64,000 bases of DNA, from contig OX457068.1 in NCBI GenBank assembly GCA_949752795.1, positions 57,973,582 to 58,037,581 on the forward strand, read 5' to 3'. The notes beneath the pieces were generated by a model. That model did not search any database. It saw only the letters and a list, made by a program, of their open reading frames with translations, and was not told the DNA's origin. This DNA comes from Hyperoodon ampullatus (lineage: Eukaryota > Chordata > Mammalia > Artiodactyla > Ziphiidae). The position numbers were made by a program, and so were the translations under genes. Positions 33,820-45,450 of this stretch are shown here, one piece after another. Each line of letters starts with the position of its first letter. Position 1 is the stretch's first letter.

Positions 33820-35649
33820 TAATTTTGTTGAATTTTTCAGTACTTGCTTACAAAGGTTTCAGAACATTTTAACCGGTTAGGGCATTAGAAAAAACCTGAG
33901 GGCTGCCCGTTGTCATGCAGAGGCTCTTGCCTGTAGCTTTCACCTTTGTTTCCATTCGATCTGGCTTATGTGTGCTTTGATCCAGGCAAAACACAACAAA
34001 GATATTTTTCAGTTGCAAAACTCCAACTATATATTCACCGAGGGCAAAGCTAAAACTATCATTAGGCAAGAATGATGCTTTGAAATTCTGGCAGCAGAAT
34101 TTTGTGGAGCATATTCTCCTTCCCTTTACATGAATAAAACCCTTTATAATGTTTCATATTCACGATGCCTCCTGGTTTCTCTGTAACAGGCAGCCCTCCT
34201 TTGTTATTCCCTCCTTCTTGAAGCTAAAGAAAAAGGATGGAGTGGCTAAGCAATTTGCTCAATATTATTCGTATGGATTAGAATGAGAATACTAAAACTA
34301 TTGTAAAGAATGAAGAGAATGTTCTCCATAGCCAAAGGTTCTTCCCCTGGCAGTGTTAATACTTACTGCCTGAAATGCACCTTCCCTCTACTACCACCTA
34401 TTTCAAATCTTATCCCTCACAAGTTGGCTCAGTCCCCACCTCCACAAGGTCCACTTCTTCTGAACCAGCCTACTGTGAACTTCACTCAGACTTACCAAGG
34501 GAATGCCACAATCAAGCTCTTGATTCTATACTGTATTTCTTTCTGTGCAACACAAATTGGTAAAGTTTTAAGGATAGTACAATGCTCCCTATGTCTTCTT
34601 TTGTGGACAGTGATACTTATCCTACTTCATGGCAACAGTAGTAACACAATAATTATTCCATTAGTTAACAAAAAGCAGTAGATTTGGAGTCAAAAGAAAT
34701 CATGGATGTATGTTGCCTTTGAGAAGCTCTTAAAACCTAGACAAGACTTTCTAAGTTTTAGTTTTTCAATCTATAAAGTAAACATGTGAAATACCATGCT
34801 TTCTGATAGTAATTCTAAAACTAAAATTTTATGATTCTATTGTTTTACTTGCACATAACCTTTGAGATGCTAGGTGGGGAACTTACTTCACATTTGTCTA
34901 CTCCTCTTCCTCCGGCATCTAACTTTTATCTACCTGTTCCTTCAACCCTGACCCAATTATCTCTCTGTTTCCAGAAGTGGGGTTTAGAGGGGGGTTACTG
35001 AATGCATCTACCACTAGTCTACTTACCATATCTACATTTTAAAACATATATTTCAAGACATACTGAAACAAACTAAAGACTCTAAAGCGTTATTCCCTGT
35101 CTCCAGTATATGGAGGAGGGACATAGCCAAACATATTTTTCTGGTATCCAGAAATAGAAATAGAGTTACCAGACTTTTTAGAAAATAAATTAAAATTGTA
35201 TATGAAACTCCTTAGTAATTGAAGGAGGAAAATTTTTCACTGGCATTATTCATTCTGTGATGGACAATACACTCAACTTGACATTATGATATCTGAGTTT
35301 TAGTTCAACCCCTGCTATCTTAATAGGTATTTGATGAGTTGAAAAAGGTCTCTAACCTCCCTTCCACCACTAACATTCTAGTATTTGAGATGTCTGATGG
35401 GTCACACCTACCTCCTATCAGTAACTGCATACTTAACTTCTCAATACCCTCTCTTCCCCATGCTGGTGTTCCCTTCCTCCAAGATATACCCTAGCAAAAC
35501 AGCTTTCAGTGGGTGAACCTAGTCTACTAGCTTCCACTTATATCAGTCTTAACCATATTTATCTCAACTCTTCAGAAACCTGTTATTGGTATAAATACTT
35601 GAAGCATGAAGCAAGCTCATACTGTCTATTCATATGCAGATGTGAGAAC
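33818..35649. other. Unique sequence with a possible L2 fragment
   Basis: At about 34340-34510 the words 'ctgcctgaaatgcaccttcc' and 'aaatcttatccctcacaag' resemble an L2-type 3' end in sense, at low confidence. The 123-codon frame at 34310-34681 runs through this segment and is not supported as a gene. I recognise nothing else. Confidence 0.4.
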
Positions 35650-36088
35650 ACAAGATCTCCATGGAATCTGCCCAACATGGCAAAGAAACTACTGTTGGAT
35701 CAGAGGAAAGAGTGAGCCACATCACCGTGGGGACAAGGACACTGGCAACAGAAGTTCTGGGAAGTACTCCTTGGGATGAGCCCTCCCAGAGACTGTCATT
35801 AGCCCCAACAAAGAGCCCAAGTAGGCTCTAGTGTTGGGTTGCCTCAGGCCAAACAACCAACAGGGAAGGAACCCAGCCCCACCCATCAATAGTCAAGCAG
35901 ATGAAACTTTTACTGAGCTCTGCCCACCAGAGCAACAGTCAGCTCTACCCAACACAAGTCCCTCCCATCAGGAAACGTACACAAGCCTCTTAGATAGCCT
36001 CATCCACCAGAAGGCAGACAGCAGAAGCAAGAAGAACTACAATCCTGCAGCCTGTGGAACAAAAACCACATTCAGAAGGATAGACAAG
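35650..36088 (+). mobile_element. Older L1, 5'UTR part (split by a younger L1)
   Basis: This segment reads as an L1 5'UTR of the older of the two elements: 'gcccaacatggcaaagaaac', 'aagttctgggaagtactcct', 'gttgggttgcctcaggccaa' and 'tcctgcagcctgtggaaca'. It stops at 36088 within 'aaggatagacaaga'. The continuation ('tgaaaagacagagggc') is found 5.7 kb downstream at 41815. The exact 5' end is uncertain by some tens of bases. The 113-codon frame at 35831-36172 lies in this 5'UTR and the next, and is not a known L1 product. Confidence 0.75.
36075..36088 (+). repeat. Target-site duplication, left copy
   Basis: aaggatagacaaga, matching 41801-41814 (aaggacagacaaga) at 13 of 14 positions. The two copies bracket the younger L1. 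Confidence 0.85.
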
Positions 36089-36659
36089 ACATTTACACAT
36101 GGAACAACTCGTACAGAACACCGACTGAATGCTGGCAGAAGATGTCAGACTTCCCAAAAGCCGTGTGGATGAAAGGTTCTTGGTGCCGCAGTCAGGAGTC
36201 AGTGCTGTGCCTCTGAGGTGGGAGAGCCAACTTCAGGACACTGGTCCACAAGAGACCTCCCAGCTCCACATAATATCAAATGGCGAAAATCTCCCAGAGA
36301 TCTCCATCTCAACACCAGCATCCAGCTTCACTCAATGACCAGCAAGCTACAGTGCTGCACACCCTATGCCAAACAACTAGCAAGACAGGAACACAACCCC
36401 ACCCATTAGCAGAGAGGCTGTCTAAAATCATAATAAGTCTACAGACACCCACAAGAAACACCACCAGAGGTGGACCTGCCCACCAGAAAGACAAGATCCA
36501 GGCTCACCCACCAGAACACAGGCACTACTCCCCTCCACCAGAAAGCCTACACAACCCACTGAACCAACATTAGCCACTGGGGAGAGACAACAAAAACAAT
36601 GGGAAATACGAACCTGCAGCCTGCAAAAAGGAGACCCCAAACACAGTAAGATAAGCAAA
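36089..36659 (+). promoter_or_regulatory. L1 5'UTR of the younger element
   Basis: A non-coding leader of about 570 bp. It is rich in 'ccaccagaa' and 'acacaaccc'-type units and paralogous in style to the leader of the older copy (compare the 'ccaaacaacta' and 'accccacccat' words in both). In intact L1s this region carries the internal pol II promoter and an antisense promoter. Activity here is unknown. The plus- and minus-strand frames of up to 174 codons through it are not known products. Confidence 0.6.
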
Positions 36660-37553
36660 ATGAGACGACAGGAAAACACACAGCAGGTGAAGGAGCAAGA
36701 TAAAAACCCACAAGACCTAACAAATGAAGAGGAAATAGGCAGTCTACCTGAAAAAGAATTCAGAATAATGATAATAAAGATGATCCAAAATCTTGGAAAT
36801 AGAATAGACAAAATGCAAGAAACATTTAACAAGGACCTAGAAGAACTAAAGATGAAACTAGCAATGATGAACAACACAATAAATGAAATTAAAAATACTC
36901 TAGATGGGATCAATAGTAGAATAACTGAGGCAGAAAAACAGAAAAGTGACATGGAAGATAAAATAGTGAAAATAACAACTGCAGAGCAGAATAAAGAAAA
37001 AAGAATGCAAAGAACTTAGGACAGTCTCAGAGACATCTGGGACAATATTAAACGCACCAACATTTGAATTATAGGGGTTCCAGAAGAAGAAGAGAAAAAG
37101 AAAGGGACTGAGAAAATATTTGAAGAGATTATAGTTGAAAACTTCCCTAATATGGGAAAGGAAATAGTTAATCAAGTCCAGGAGGCACAGAGAGTCCCAA
37201 ACAGAATAAATCCAAGGAGAAATATGCCAAGACACATATTAACCAAACTGTCAAAAATTAAATACAAAGAAAACATATTAAAAGCAGCAAGAGAAAAACA
37301 ACAAATAACACACAAGGGAATCCCCATCAGGTTAACAGCTGATCTTTCAGCAGAAACTCTGCAAACCAGAAGGGCCTGGCAGAACATATTTAAAGTGATG
37401 AAGGAGAAAAACCTGCAACCAAGATTACTCTACCCAGCAAGGATCTCATTCAGATTTGATGGAGAAATTAAAATGTTTACAGACAAGCAAAAGCTGAGAG
37501 AGTTCAGCACCACCAAACCAGCTTGACAACAAATGCTAAAGGAACTTCTATAG
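36660..37553 (+). pseudogene. L1 ORF1p (RNA-binding chaperone), broken
   Basis: The frame begins MRRQENTQQVKEQDK and continues to a normal stop at 37551-37553 (about 297 codons). Three nonsense changes break it: TAG at 37017-37019, TGA at 37065-37067 (in place of CGA, a CpG decay) and TGA at 37524-37526 close to the end. The order is a charged N-terminus, a coiled-coil-like heptad region (about residues 40-115, rich in L, I, K and E), an RRM-like middle around GVPEEEE and FEEIIVENFPNMGK, and a basic C-terminal domain with RLLYPARISF. ORF1p normally trimerises, coats L1 RNA and is needed for retrotransposition. ORF2 starts 59 bases downstream. No frameshift is seen within the ORF. Confidence 0.92.
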
Positions 37554-37611
37554 GCAAGAAACACAAGAGAAGGAAAAGACCTACAATAACGAACCAAAAA
37601 CAATTAAAAAA

Positions 37612-40600
37612 ATGGGAATAGGAACATACATATCGATAATTACCTTAAATGTAAATAGATCAATGCTCCCACCAAAAGACACAGATTGGCTGAATGGATA
37701 TAAAAACAAGACCCATATATATGCCGTCTACAAGAGACTCACTTCAGACCTAGAGACACATACAGATTGAAAGTAAGATGATGGAAAAAGATATTCCATG
37801 CAAATGGAAATCAAAAGAAAGCTGGAGTAGCAATTCTCATATCAGACAAAACAGACTTTAAAATAAAGACTATTAGAAGAGACAAAGAAAGACACTACAT
37901 AATGATCAAGGGATCGATCCAAGAAGAAGATATAACAATTGTAAATATTTATGCACCCAACATAGGAGCACCTCAATACATAAGGCAAACACTAACAGCC
38001 ATAAAAGGGGAAATCGATAGTAACACATTCATAGTAGGGGACTTTAACACCCCACTTTCACCAATGGACAGATCATCCAAAATGAAAATAAATAAGGAAA
38101 CACAAGCTTTAAATGATACATTAAACAAGAAGGACTTAATTGATATTTATAGGACATTCCATCCAAAAACAACAGAATACACATTTTTCTCAAGTGCTCA
38201 TGGAACATTCTCCAGGATAGATCATATCTTGGGTCACAAATCAAGCCTTGGTAAACTTAAGAAAATTTAAATTGTATCAAGTATCTTTTCCGACCACAAC
38301 ACTATGAGACTAGATATAAATTACAGGAAAAGATCTGTAAAATATACAAACACATGGAGGCTAAACAATACACTACTTACAAACGAAGTGGTCACTGAAG
38401 AAATCAAAGAGGAAATCAAGAAATACCTAGAAACAAATGGCAATGGAGACACGAAGACCCAAAACTTATGGGATGCAGCAAAAGCAGTTCTAAGGGGGAT
38501 GTTTATAGCAATACAATGTCACCTTAAGAAACAGGAAACAACTTGAATAAACAACCTGACCTTGCACCTAAAACAATTAGAGAAAGAACAAAAAACCCCA
38601 AAGTTAGCAGAAGGAAAGAAATCATAAAGACCAGTTCAGAAATACATGAAAAAGAAATGAAGGAAATGATAACAAAGATCAATAAAACTAAAAGCTGCTT
38701 CTTTGAGAAGATAAACAAAATTGATAAACCATTAGCCAGACTCATCAAGAAAAAAAGGGAGAAGACTCAAATCAATAGAATTAGAAATGAAAAAGGAGAA
38801 GTAACAACTGACACTGCAGAAATACAAAAGATCATGAGAGATTACTACAAGAAACTCTATGCCAATAAAATGGACAACCTGGAAGAAATGGACAAATTCT
38901 TAGAAATGCATAACCTGCCAAGACTGAATCAGGAAGAAATAGAAAATATGAATAGACCAATCACAAGCACTGAAATTGAAACTGTGATTAGAAATCTTCC
39001 AACAAACAGAAGCCCAGGACCAGATGGCTTCACAGGTGAATTCTATCAAACATTTAGAGAAGAGTTAACACCTATCCTTCTCAAACTCTTCCAGAATATA
39101 ACAGAGGGAGGAACACTCCCAAACTCATTCTACAAGGGCACCATCACCTTGATACCAAAACCAGACAGGGATGTCACAAAGAAAGAAAACTACATGCCAA
39201 TATCACTGATGAACATAGATGCAAAAATCCTCAACAAAATACTAGCAAACAGAATCCAACAGCACATTAAAAGGATCATACACCATGATCAAGTGGGGTT
39301 TATTCCAGGAATGCAAGGATTCTTCAATTTATGCAAATCAATCAACGTGATACACCATATTAACAAATTGAAGGAGAAAAACCGTATGATCATCTCAATA
39401 GATGCAGAGAAAGCTTTCGACAAAATTCAAGACCCATTTATGAAAAAAACCCTTCAGAAAGTAGGCATAGAGGGAACTTTCCTCAACATAATAAAGGCCA
39501 TATATGCCAAACCCACAGCCAATATTATTCTCAAAGGTGAAAAACTGAAACCATTTCCACCAAGATCAGGAACAAGACAAGGTTGCCCACTCTCACCACT
39601 CTTATTCAACATAGTTTTGGAAGTTTTAGCTACAGCAATCAGAGAAGAAAAGAAAATTAAAGAATCCAAATAGGAAAAGAAGAAGTAAAGCTGTCACTGT
39701 TTGCAGATGACATGATACTCTTCATAGAGAATCCTGAAGATGCTACCAGAAAACTACTAGAGTTAATCAATGAATTTGGTAAAGTAGCAGGATACAAAAT
39801 TACTGCACAGAAACCTCTGGCATTCCTATAGATTAATGATGAAAAATCTGAAAGTGAAATCAAGAAAACACTCCCATTTACCATTGCAACAAAAAGAATA
39901 AAATATCTAGGAATAAACCTACCTAAGGAGACAAAAGACCTGTATGCAGAAAATTATAAGACACTGATGAAAGAAATTAAAGATGATACAAATAGATGGA
40001 GAGATATACTATGCTCTTGGATTGGAAGAATCAACATTGTGAAAATGACTCTACTATCCAAAGCAATCTACAGATTCAATGCAATCCCTATCAAACTACC
40101 ACTGGCATTTTTCACAGAACTAGAACAAAAAATTTCACAATTTGTATGGAACAACAAAAGACCCAAAATAGCCAATGCAATCTTGAGAATGAAAAACGGA
40201 GCTGGAGGAATCAGGCTCCCTATCTTCAGAGTATACTACAAAGTTACAGTAATCAAAACAGTATGGTACTGGTACAAAAACAGAAAGATAGATCAATGGA
40301 ACAGGATAGAAAGCCCAGAGATAAACCCATGGACGTATGGTCACATTATCTTTGATAAAGGAGGCAGGAATGTACAGTTGAGAAAGGACAGCCTCTTCAA
40401 TAAGTGGTGCTGGGAAAACTGGACAGAGACATGTAAAAGTATGAGATTAGATCACTCCCTAACACCATACACAAAAATAAGAACAAAATGGATTAAAATC
40501 CTAAATGTAAGGCCAGAAACTATCAAACTGTTAGAGGAAAACATAGGCAGAACACTCTATGACATAAAAGACAGCAAGATCCTTTTTGACCCACCTCCTA

Positions 40601-41425
40601 GAGATATGGAAATAAAAACAAAAATAAACAAATGGCACCTAATGAAACTTCAAAGCTTTTGCACAACAAAGGAAACCATAAACAAGACCCAAAGACAACC
40701 CTCAGAATGGGAGAAAATATTTGCAACTGAAGCAACTGACAAAGTATTAATCTCCAAAATTTACAAGCAGCTGATGCAGCTCAATAACAAAAAAACAAAA
40801 CACCCAATCCAAAAATGGGCAGAAGACCTAAATAGACATTTCTCCAAAGAAGATATACAGACTGCCAACAAACACATGAAAGAATGCTCAACATCATTAA
40901 TCATTAGAGAAATGCAAATCAAAACTACAATGAGATATCATCTCACACCAGTCAGAATGGCCATCATCAAGAAATCTAGAAACAATAAATGCTGGAGAGG
41001 GTGTGGAGAAAAGGGAACACTCTTGCACTTCTGGTGGGAATGTAAATTGGTACAGCCACTATGGAGTGCAGTATGGAGGTTCCTTAAAAAAATTACAAAT
41101 AGAACTACCATATGACCCAGCAATCCCACTACTGGGCATATACCCTGAGAAAACCATAATTCAAAAATAGTCATGTACCAAAATGTTCATTGCAGCTCTA
41201 TTTACAATAGCCCGGAGATGGAAACAACCTAAGTGTCCATCATCGGATGAATGGATAAAGAAGATGTGGCCCATATATACAATGGAATATTACTCAGCCA
41301 TAAAAAGAAATGAAATTGAGCTATTTTTAATGAGGTAGATAGACCTAGATTCTGTCATACAGAGTGAAGTAAGTCAGAAAGAGAAAGATAAATACCGTAT
41401 GCTAACACATATATATGGAATTTAA
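37612..41425 (+). pseudogene. L1 ORF2p (endonuclease / reverse transcriptase), broken
   Basis: An intact copy would be about 1,270 codons, from ATG at 37612 to TAA at 41423-41425. The apurinic-like endonuclease domain is visible through GDFN (38037-38048) and SDHN (38289-38300). The reverse-transcriptase part shows [12 protein letters not shown], the '[12 protein letters not shown]' block and the catalytic FADD at 39700-39711. A C-terminal Cys-containing segment follows ([18 protein letters not shown], about 40990-41045). Disabling changes that I can place are single-base losses near 37670, 38590 and 39660, a single-base gain near 41095, and stops at 37779-37781, 38268-38270, 38544-38546 (CGA to TGA), 39829-39831, 41168-41170 and 41336-41338. 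The longest clean pieces are 376 codons (to 39673) and 382 codons (39967-41115). The endonuclease nicks DNA and the RT primes on the nick. This copy can do neither. Confidence 0.93.
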
Positions 41426-41800
41426 GAAAAAATAATGTCATGAAGAACCTAGGGGTAAAACAGGAATAAAGACACAGACCTACTTGAGAATGGACTTGAG
41501 GGTATGGGGGGTGGAAGGGTAAGCTGTGACAAAGCGAGAGAGAGGCATGGACATATATACACTACCAAACTTAAGGTAGATAGCTAGTGGGAAGAAGCTG
41601 CATAGCATAGGGAGATAAGATCGGTCCTTTGTGACCCCCTGGAGGGGTGGAATAGGGAGGGTGGGAGGGAGGGAGACGCAAGAGGGAAGGGATATGGGAA
41701 CAGATGTATATGTATAACTGATTCATTTTGTTATAAAGCAGAAACTAACATACCATTATAAAGCAATTATACTCCAACAAAGTTGTAAAAAAAAAAAAAA
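41426..41800 (+). other. L1 3'UTR with G-rich run and A-tail
   Basis: The 3'UTR includes 'agctagtgggaagaagctgc', a G-rich run of five GGG tracts with single-base spacers (41655-41673), 'tgattcattttgttataaag', 'gcaattatactccaac' and the A-tail. The same 3' end occurs as a truncated copy at 12.5 kb, and its last ~30 bases form the tiny insertion at 19.8 kb. Confidence 0.88.
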
Positions 41801-41814
41801 AAGGACAGACAAGA
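41801..41814 (+). repeat. Target-site duplication, right copy
   Basis: aaggacagacaaga directly after the A-tail of the younger L1. The A of the older element's ORF1 ATG is its last base. Confidence 0.85.
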
Positions 41815-42713
41815 TGAAAAGACAGAGGGCTATGTACCAGATGAAGGAAAAAGATAAAACACCAGAAAAAACAACTAAATGAAGTGCAGATAAGCAACCT
41901 TCCAGAAAAAGAATTCAGATTAATGATAGTGAAGATGATCCAGGACCTCGGGAAAAGGATGGAGGCAAAGATTGAGAAGATGCAAGAAATGTTAAACAAA
42001 GACCTAGAAGAATTAAAGAACAAACAGTGATGAACAATACAATAAGTGAAATGAAAACTACACTAGAAGGAATCAATAGCAGAGTAACTGAGGCAGAAGA
42101 ATGGATAAGTGACCTGGAAAACTGAATGGTGGAATTCACTACTGCGGCAAGAGTAAAGAAAAAAGAATGAAAAGAGCTGAAGACAGCCTAAGAGACCACT
42201 GGGACAACATTAAATGCAACAACATTCGCATTATAGGGGTCCCAGAAGGAGAAGACAGAGAGAAAGGACCAGAGAAAATATTTGAAGAGATTATAGTCGA
42301 AAACTTCCCTAATATGGGAAAGGAAATAGTTACTGAAGTCCAGGAAGCACAGCAAGTCCCATACAGGATAAACCCAAGGAGAAACATGCTGAGACACATA
42401 GTAATCAAATAGGCAAAAATTAAAGACAAAGAAAAATTATTGAAAGCAGCAAGGGAAAAATGACAAATAACATAAAAGGAAACTCCCATAATGTTAACAG
42501 CAGATTTCACAGCAGAAACTCTACAAGCCAGAGGGAGTGGCATGGCATATTTAAAGTGATGAAAGGGAAGAAACTACAACCAAGGTTACTCTACTTTGCA
42601 AGGATCTCATTCACATTCAATGGAGAAATCAAAAGCTTTACAGACAAGCAAAAGCTGAGAGAACTGAGCACCACCAAACCAGTCTACAACAAATGCTAAC
42701 CGAACTTTTCTAA
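41814..42713 (+). pseudogene. L1 ORF1p of the older element, broken
   Basis: The start MKRQRAMYQMKEKDKTPEK is readable. A six-A run at 41866-41871 then appears to carry one extra base and throws the frame into TGA at 41880-41882. Later in-frame stops occur, for example in place of an Arg codon in 'aaaactgaatgg' near 42121 and in 'gtaatcaaatagg' near 42404. Recognisable parts are the coiled-coil segment, GVPEGED and FEEIIVENFPNMGK, a basic C-terminal domain and an end at TAA 42711-42713. The protein family role is as for the younger copy. Confidence 0.88.
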
Positions 42714-42771
42714 GTGGGAGACACAAGAGAAGAAAAGGACCTACAACAACAAACCCAAAACAATTAAGAAA

Positions 42772-45450
42772 ATGGTCATAGGAATATACATATTGATAGT
42801 TACCTTAAACATGAATCGATTAAATGCTCCAACTTAAACACACAGGCTTGCTAAATGCATACAAAAAAAAGACTCATATATATTCTGTCTACAAGAGACC
42901 CACTTCAGACTTAGGGACACATACAGACTGAAAGTGAGGGGATGGAAAAAGATATTCCATGCAATTGGAAATCAAAAGAAAGCTGGAGTAGCAATACTCA
43001 TATCAGATAAAATAGACTTTATAATAAAGAATGTTACAAGACACAAGGAAGGACACTACATAATGATCAGGGATCAATCCAAGAAGATATAACAATTATA
43101 AATATATAGGCACCCAACATAGGAGCACCTCAATACATAAGGCAACTGCTAATAGCTATAAAAGAGGAAATTGACAGTAGCACAATAATAGTGGGAGACT
43201 TTAACACCTCACTTACACCAATGGACAAATCATCCAAACAGAAAATTAATAAGGAAACACAAGCTTTAGATGACACAATAGACCAGATAGATTTAATTGA
43301 TATTTATAGGACATTCCATCCAAAAACAGCAGATTACACTTTCTTCTCAAGTGCGCACAGAACATTCTCCAGGTTAGGTCACATCGTGGGTCACAAATCA
43401 AGCCTCAGTAAATTTAATAAAATTGAAATCATATCAAGCATCTTTTCTGACCACAGTGCTATGAGATTAGAAATGAGTTACAGGGAAAAAACCTAAAAAA
43501 CACAAACACATGGAGGCTAAACAATACGTTACTACATAACCAAGAGATCACTGAAGAAATCAAAGATGAAATAAAAAATACCTAGAGACAAATGATAATG
43601 AAAACCCGATGATCCAAAACCTATGGGATGAAGCAAAAGCAGTTCTAAGAGGGAAGTTTATAGCTATACAAGCCTACCTCAAGAAACAAGAAAAATCTAA
43701 AGTAAACAATCTAACCTTACACCTAAAGGAACTAGAGACAGAAGAACAAACAAAACCCAACGTTAGCAGAAGGAAAGAAATCATGAAGATCAGAGCAGAA
43801 ATAAATGAAATAGAAACAAAGAAAACAATAGCAAAGATCAATAAAACTAATAGCTGGTTCTTTGAGAAGATAAACAGAATTGATAAACCATTAGCCTGAT
43901 TCATCAAGAAAAAGAGGGAGAGGACTCAAATCAATAAAATTAGAAATGAAAGAGGAGAAATTACAACAGACACCGCAGAAATAAAAAGCATCCTAAGAGA
44001 CTACTACAGGCAACTCTGTATCAATAAAATGGAAAACCTGGAAGAAATGCACAAATTCTTCCAAAGTATAACCTTCCAAGACTGAACCAGGAAGAAATAC
44101 AAAATATGAGCAGACCAATCACAAGTAATGGAATTGAAACTGTGATTTAAAATCTTCCAACAAACAAAAGTCCAGGACCAGATGGCTTCACAGGTGAATT
44201 CTATCAAACATTTAGAGAAGAGCTAACACCCAGCCTTCTCAAACCCTTCCAAAAAATTGCAGAGGAAGGAATACTCCCAAACTCATTCTATGAGACCGCC
44301 ATCACCCTGATACCAAATCCAGACAAAGATACTACAAAAAAGAAAATTACAATATCACTGATGAATAGAGATGCAAAAATCCTCAACAAAATACTAGCAA
44401 ACAGAATCCAACAACACATTAAAAGAATGATACACCATTATCAAGTGGGATTTATCCCAGGGATGCAAGGATTCAATATACGGATATCAATCAATGTGAT
44501 ACACCATATTAACAAACTGAAGAATAAAAACCATATGATCATTTCAATAGATGCAGAAAAATCTTTTGACAAAATTCGACACTCATTTATGATAAAAACT
44601 ACAGAAAGTGGGCATAGAGGGAACCTATCTCAACATACTAAAGGCCATATATGACAAACCCACAGCAAGCATCATTCTCAATGGTGAAAAACTGAAACCA
44701 TTTCCTCTAGATCAGGAGCAAGACAAGGATATCTACTCTCACCACTATTATTCAACATAGCTTTGGAAGTCCTAGACACAGCAATCAGAGAATAAAAATA
44801 AATAAAGGAAATACAAATTGGGAAAGAAGAAGTAAAACTGTCACTGTTTGCAGATGACATGATACTATACATAGAGAATCCTAAAAATGTCACCAGAAAA
44901 CTCCTAGAGCTAATCAATGAATTTGGTAAAGTTGCAGGATACAAAATTAAAGCACAGAAATCTCTTGCATTCCTATACACTAATGATGAAAAACCTGCAA
45001 GAGAAATTAAGGAAACACTCCCATTTAACATTGCAACAAAAAGAATAAAATACCTAGGAATAAACCTGCCTAGGGAGACAAAAGACTTATATGCAGATAA
45101 CTATAAGACACTGATGAAAGAAATTAAAGATGATCCCAACAGATGGAGAGATATACCATGTTCTTGGATTGGAAGAATCAATACTGTGAAAATGACTATA
45201 CTACCCAAAGCAACCTACAGATTCAATGCAATCCCCATCAAATTACCAATGGCATTTTTTATGGAACTAGAAAAAAAATCTTAAATTTTGTATGGAGGCA
45301 CAAAAGACCCCGAATAGCCAAACAGTCTTGTGGGAAAAAAATGGAGCTGGAGGAATCAGACTCCCTGACTTCAGACTATACTACAAAGCTACAGTAATCA
45401 AGAAAATATGGTACTGGCACAAAAACAGAAACATGAATCAATGGAACAAG
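42772..45450 (+). pseudogene. L1 ORF2p of the older element, broken and cut off
   Basis: It starts at ATG 42772 in 'gaaaatggtcata'. The endonuclease GDFN motif lies near 43194-43205 and the RT catalytic FADD at 44847-44858. Readable pieces include GDFNTSLTPMDKSS and DAEKSFDKI. Many stops and frame changes separate short clean pieces (60-140 codons). The cut at 45450 removes the C-terminal third of the RT/Cys region. No activity is possible. Confidence 0.88.

Larger units (their letters stand above)
36089..41800 (+). mobile_element. Younger L1 (about 5.7 kb), both ORFs dead
   Basis: This is a nearly complete LINE-1 in sense. It has a roughly 570-bp 5'UTR, ORF1 (36660-37553), a short intergenic spacer, ORF2 (37612-41425), a 3'UTR with a G-rich run (41655-41673) and an A-tail (about 41787-41802). 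It is bracketed by a 14-bp target-site duplication and lies inside an older L1 at that element's ORF1 start. The sequence matches the cetartiodactyl L1 type. Nonsense and frameshift changes in both ORFs show it cannot move autonomously. The 5'UTR is short compared with full cetacean L1s, so it may be 5'-truncated. Confidence 0.93.
41801..45450 (+). mobile_element. Older L1, ORF1 and ORF2 part, 3'-truncated
   Basis: This is the continuation of the element begun at 35650. It carries ORF1, a spacer and about 2.7 kb of ORF2, then stops abruptly at about 45450 inside ORF2. The rest of ORF2, the 3'UTR and the A-tail are missing, and L2 sequence follows at once. It belongs to a related but distinct L1 subfamily from the younger copy and carries more decay. 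Confidence 0.88.

Noticed and set aside
33662..33880. 72-codon frame with a Y/I repeat
   Set aside because: Translation of the TA microsatellite.
36428..36952. 174-codon minus-strand frame inside the L1 leader and ORF1
   Set aside because: Antisense shadow of the L1. The leucine- and isoleucine-rich composition comes from the A-rich sense strand. No antisense L1 product of this kind is known to me in whales.
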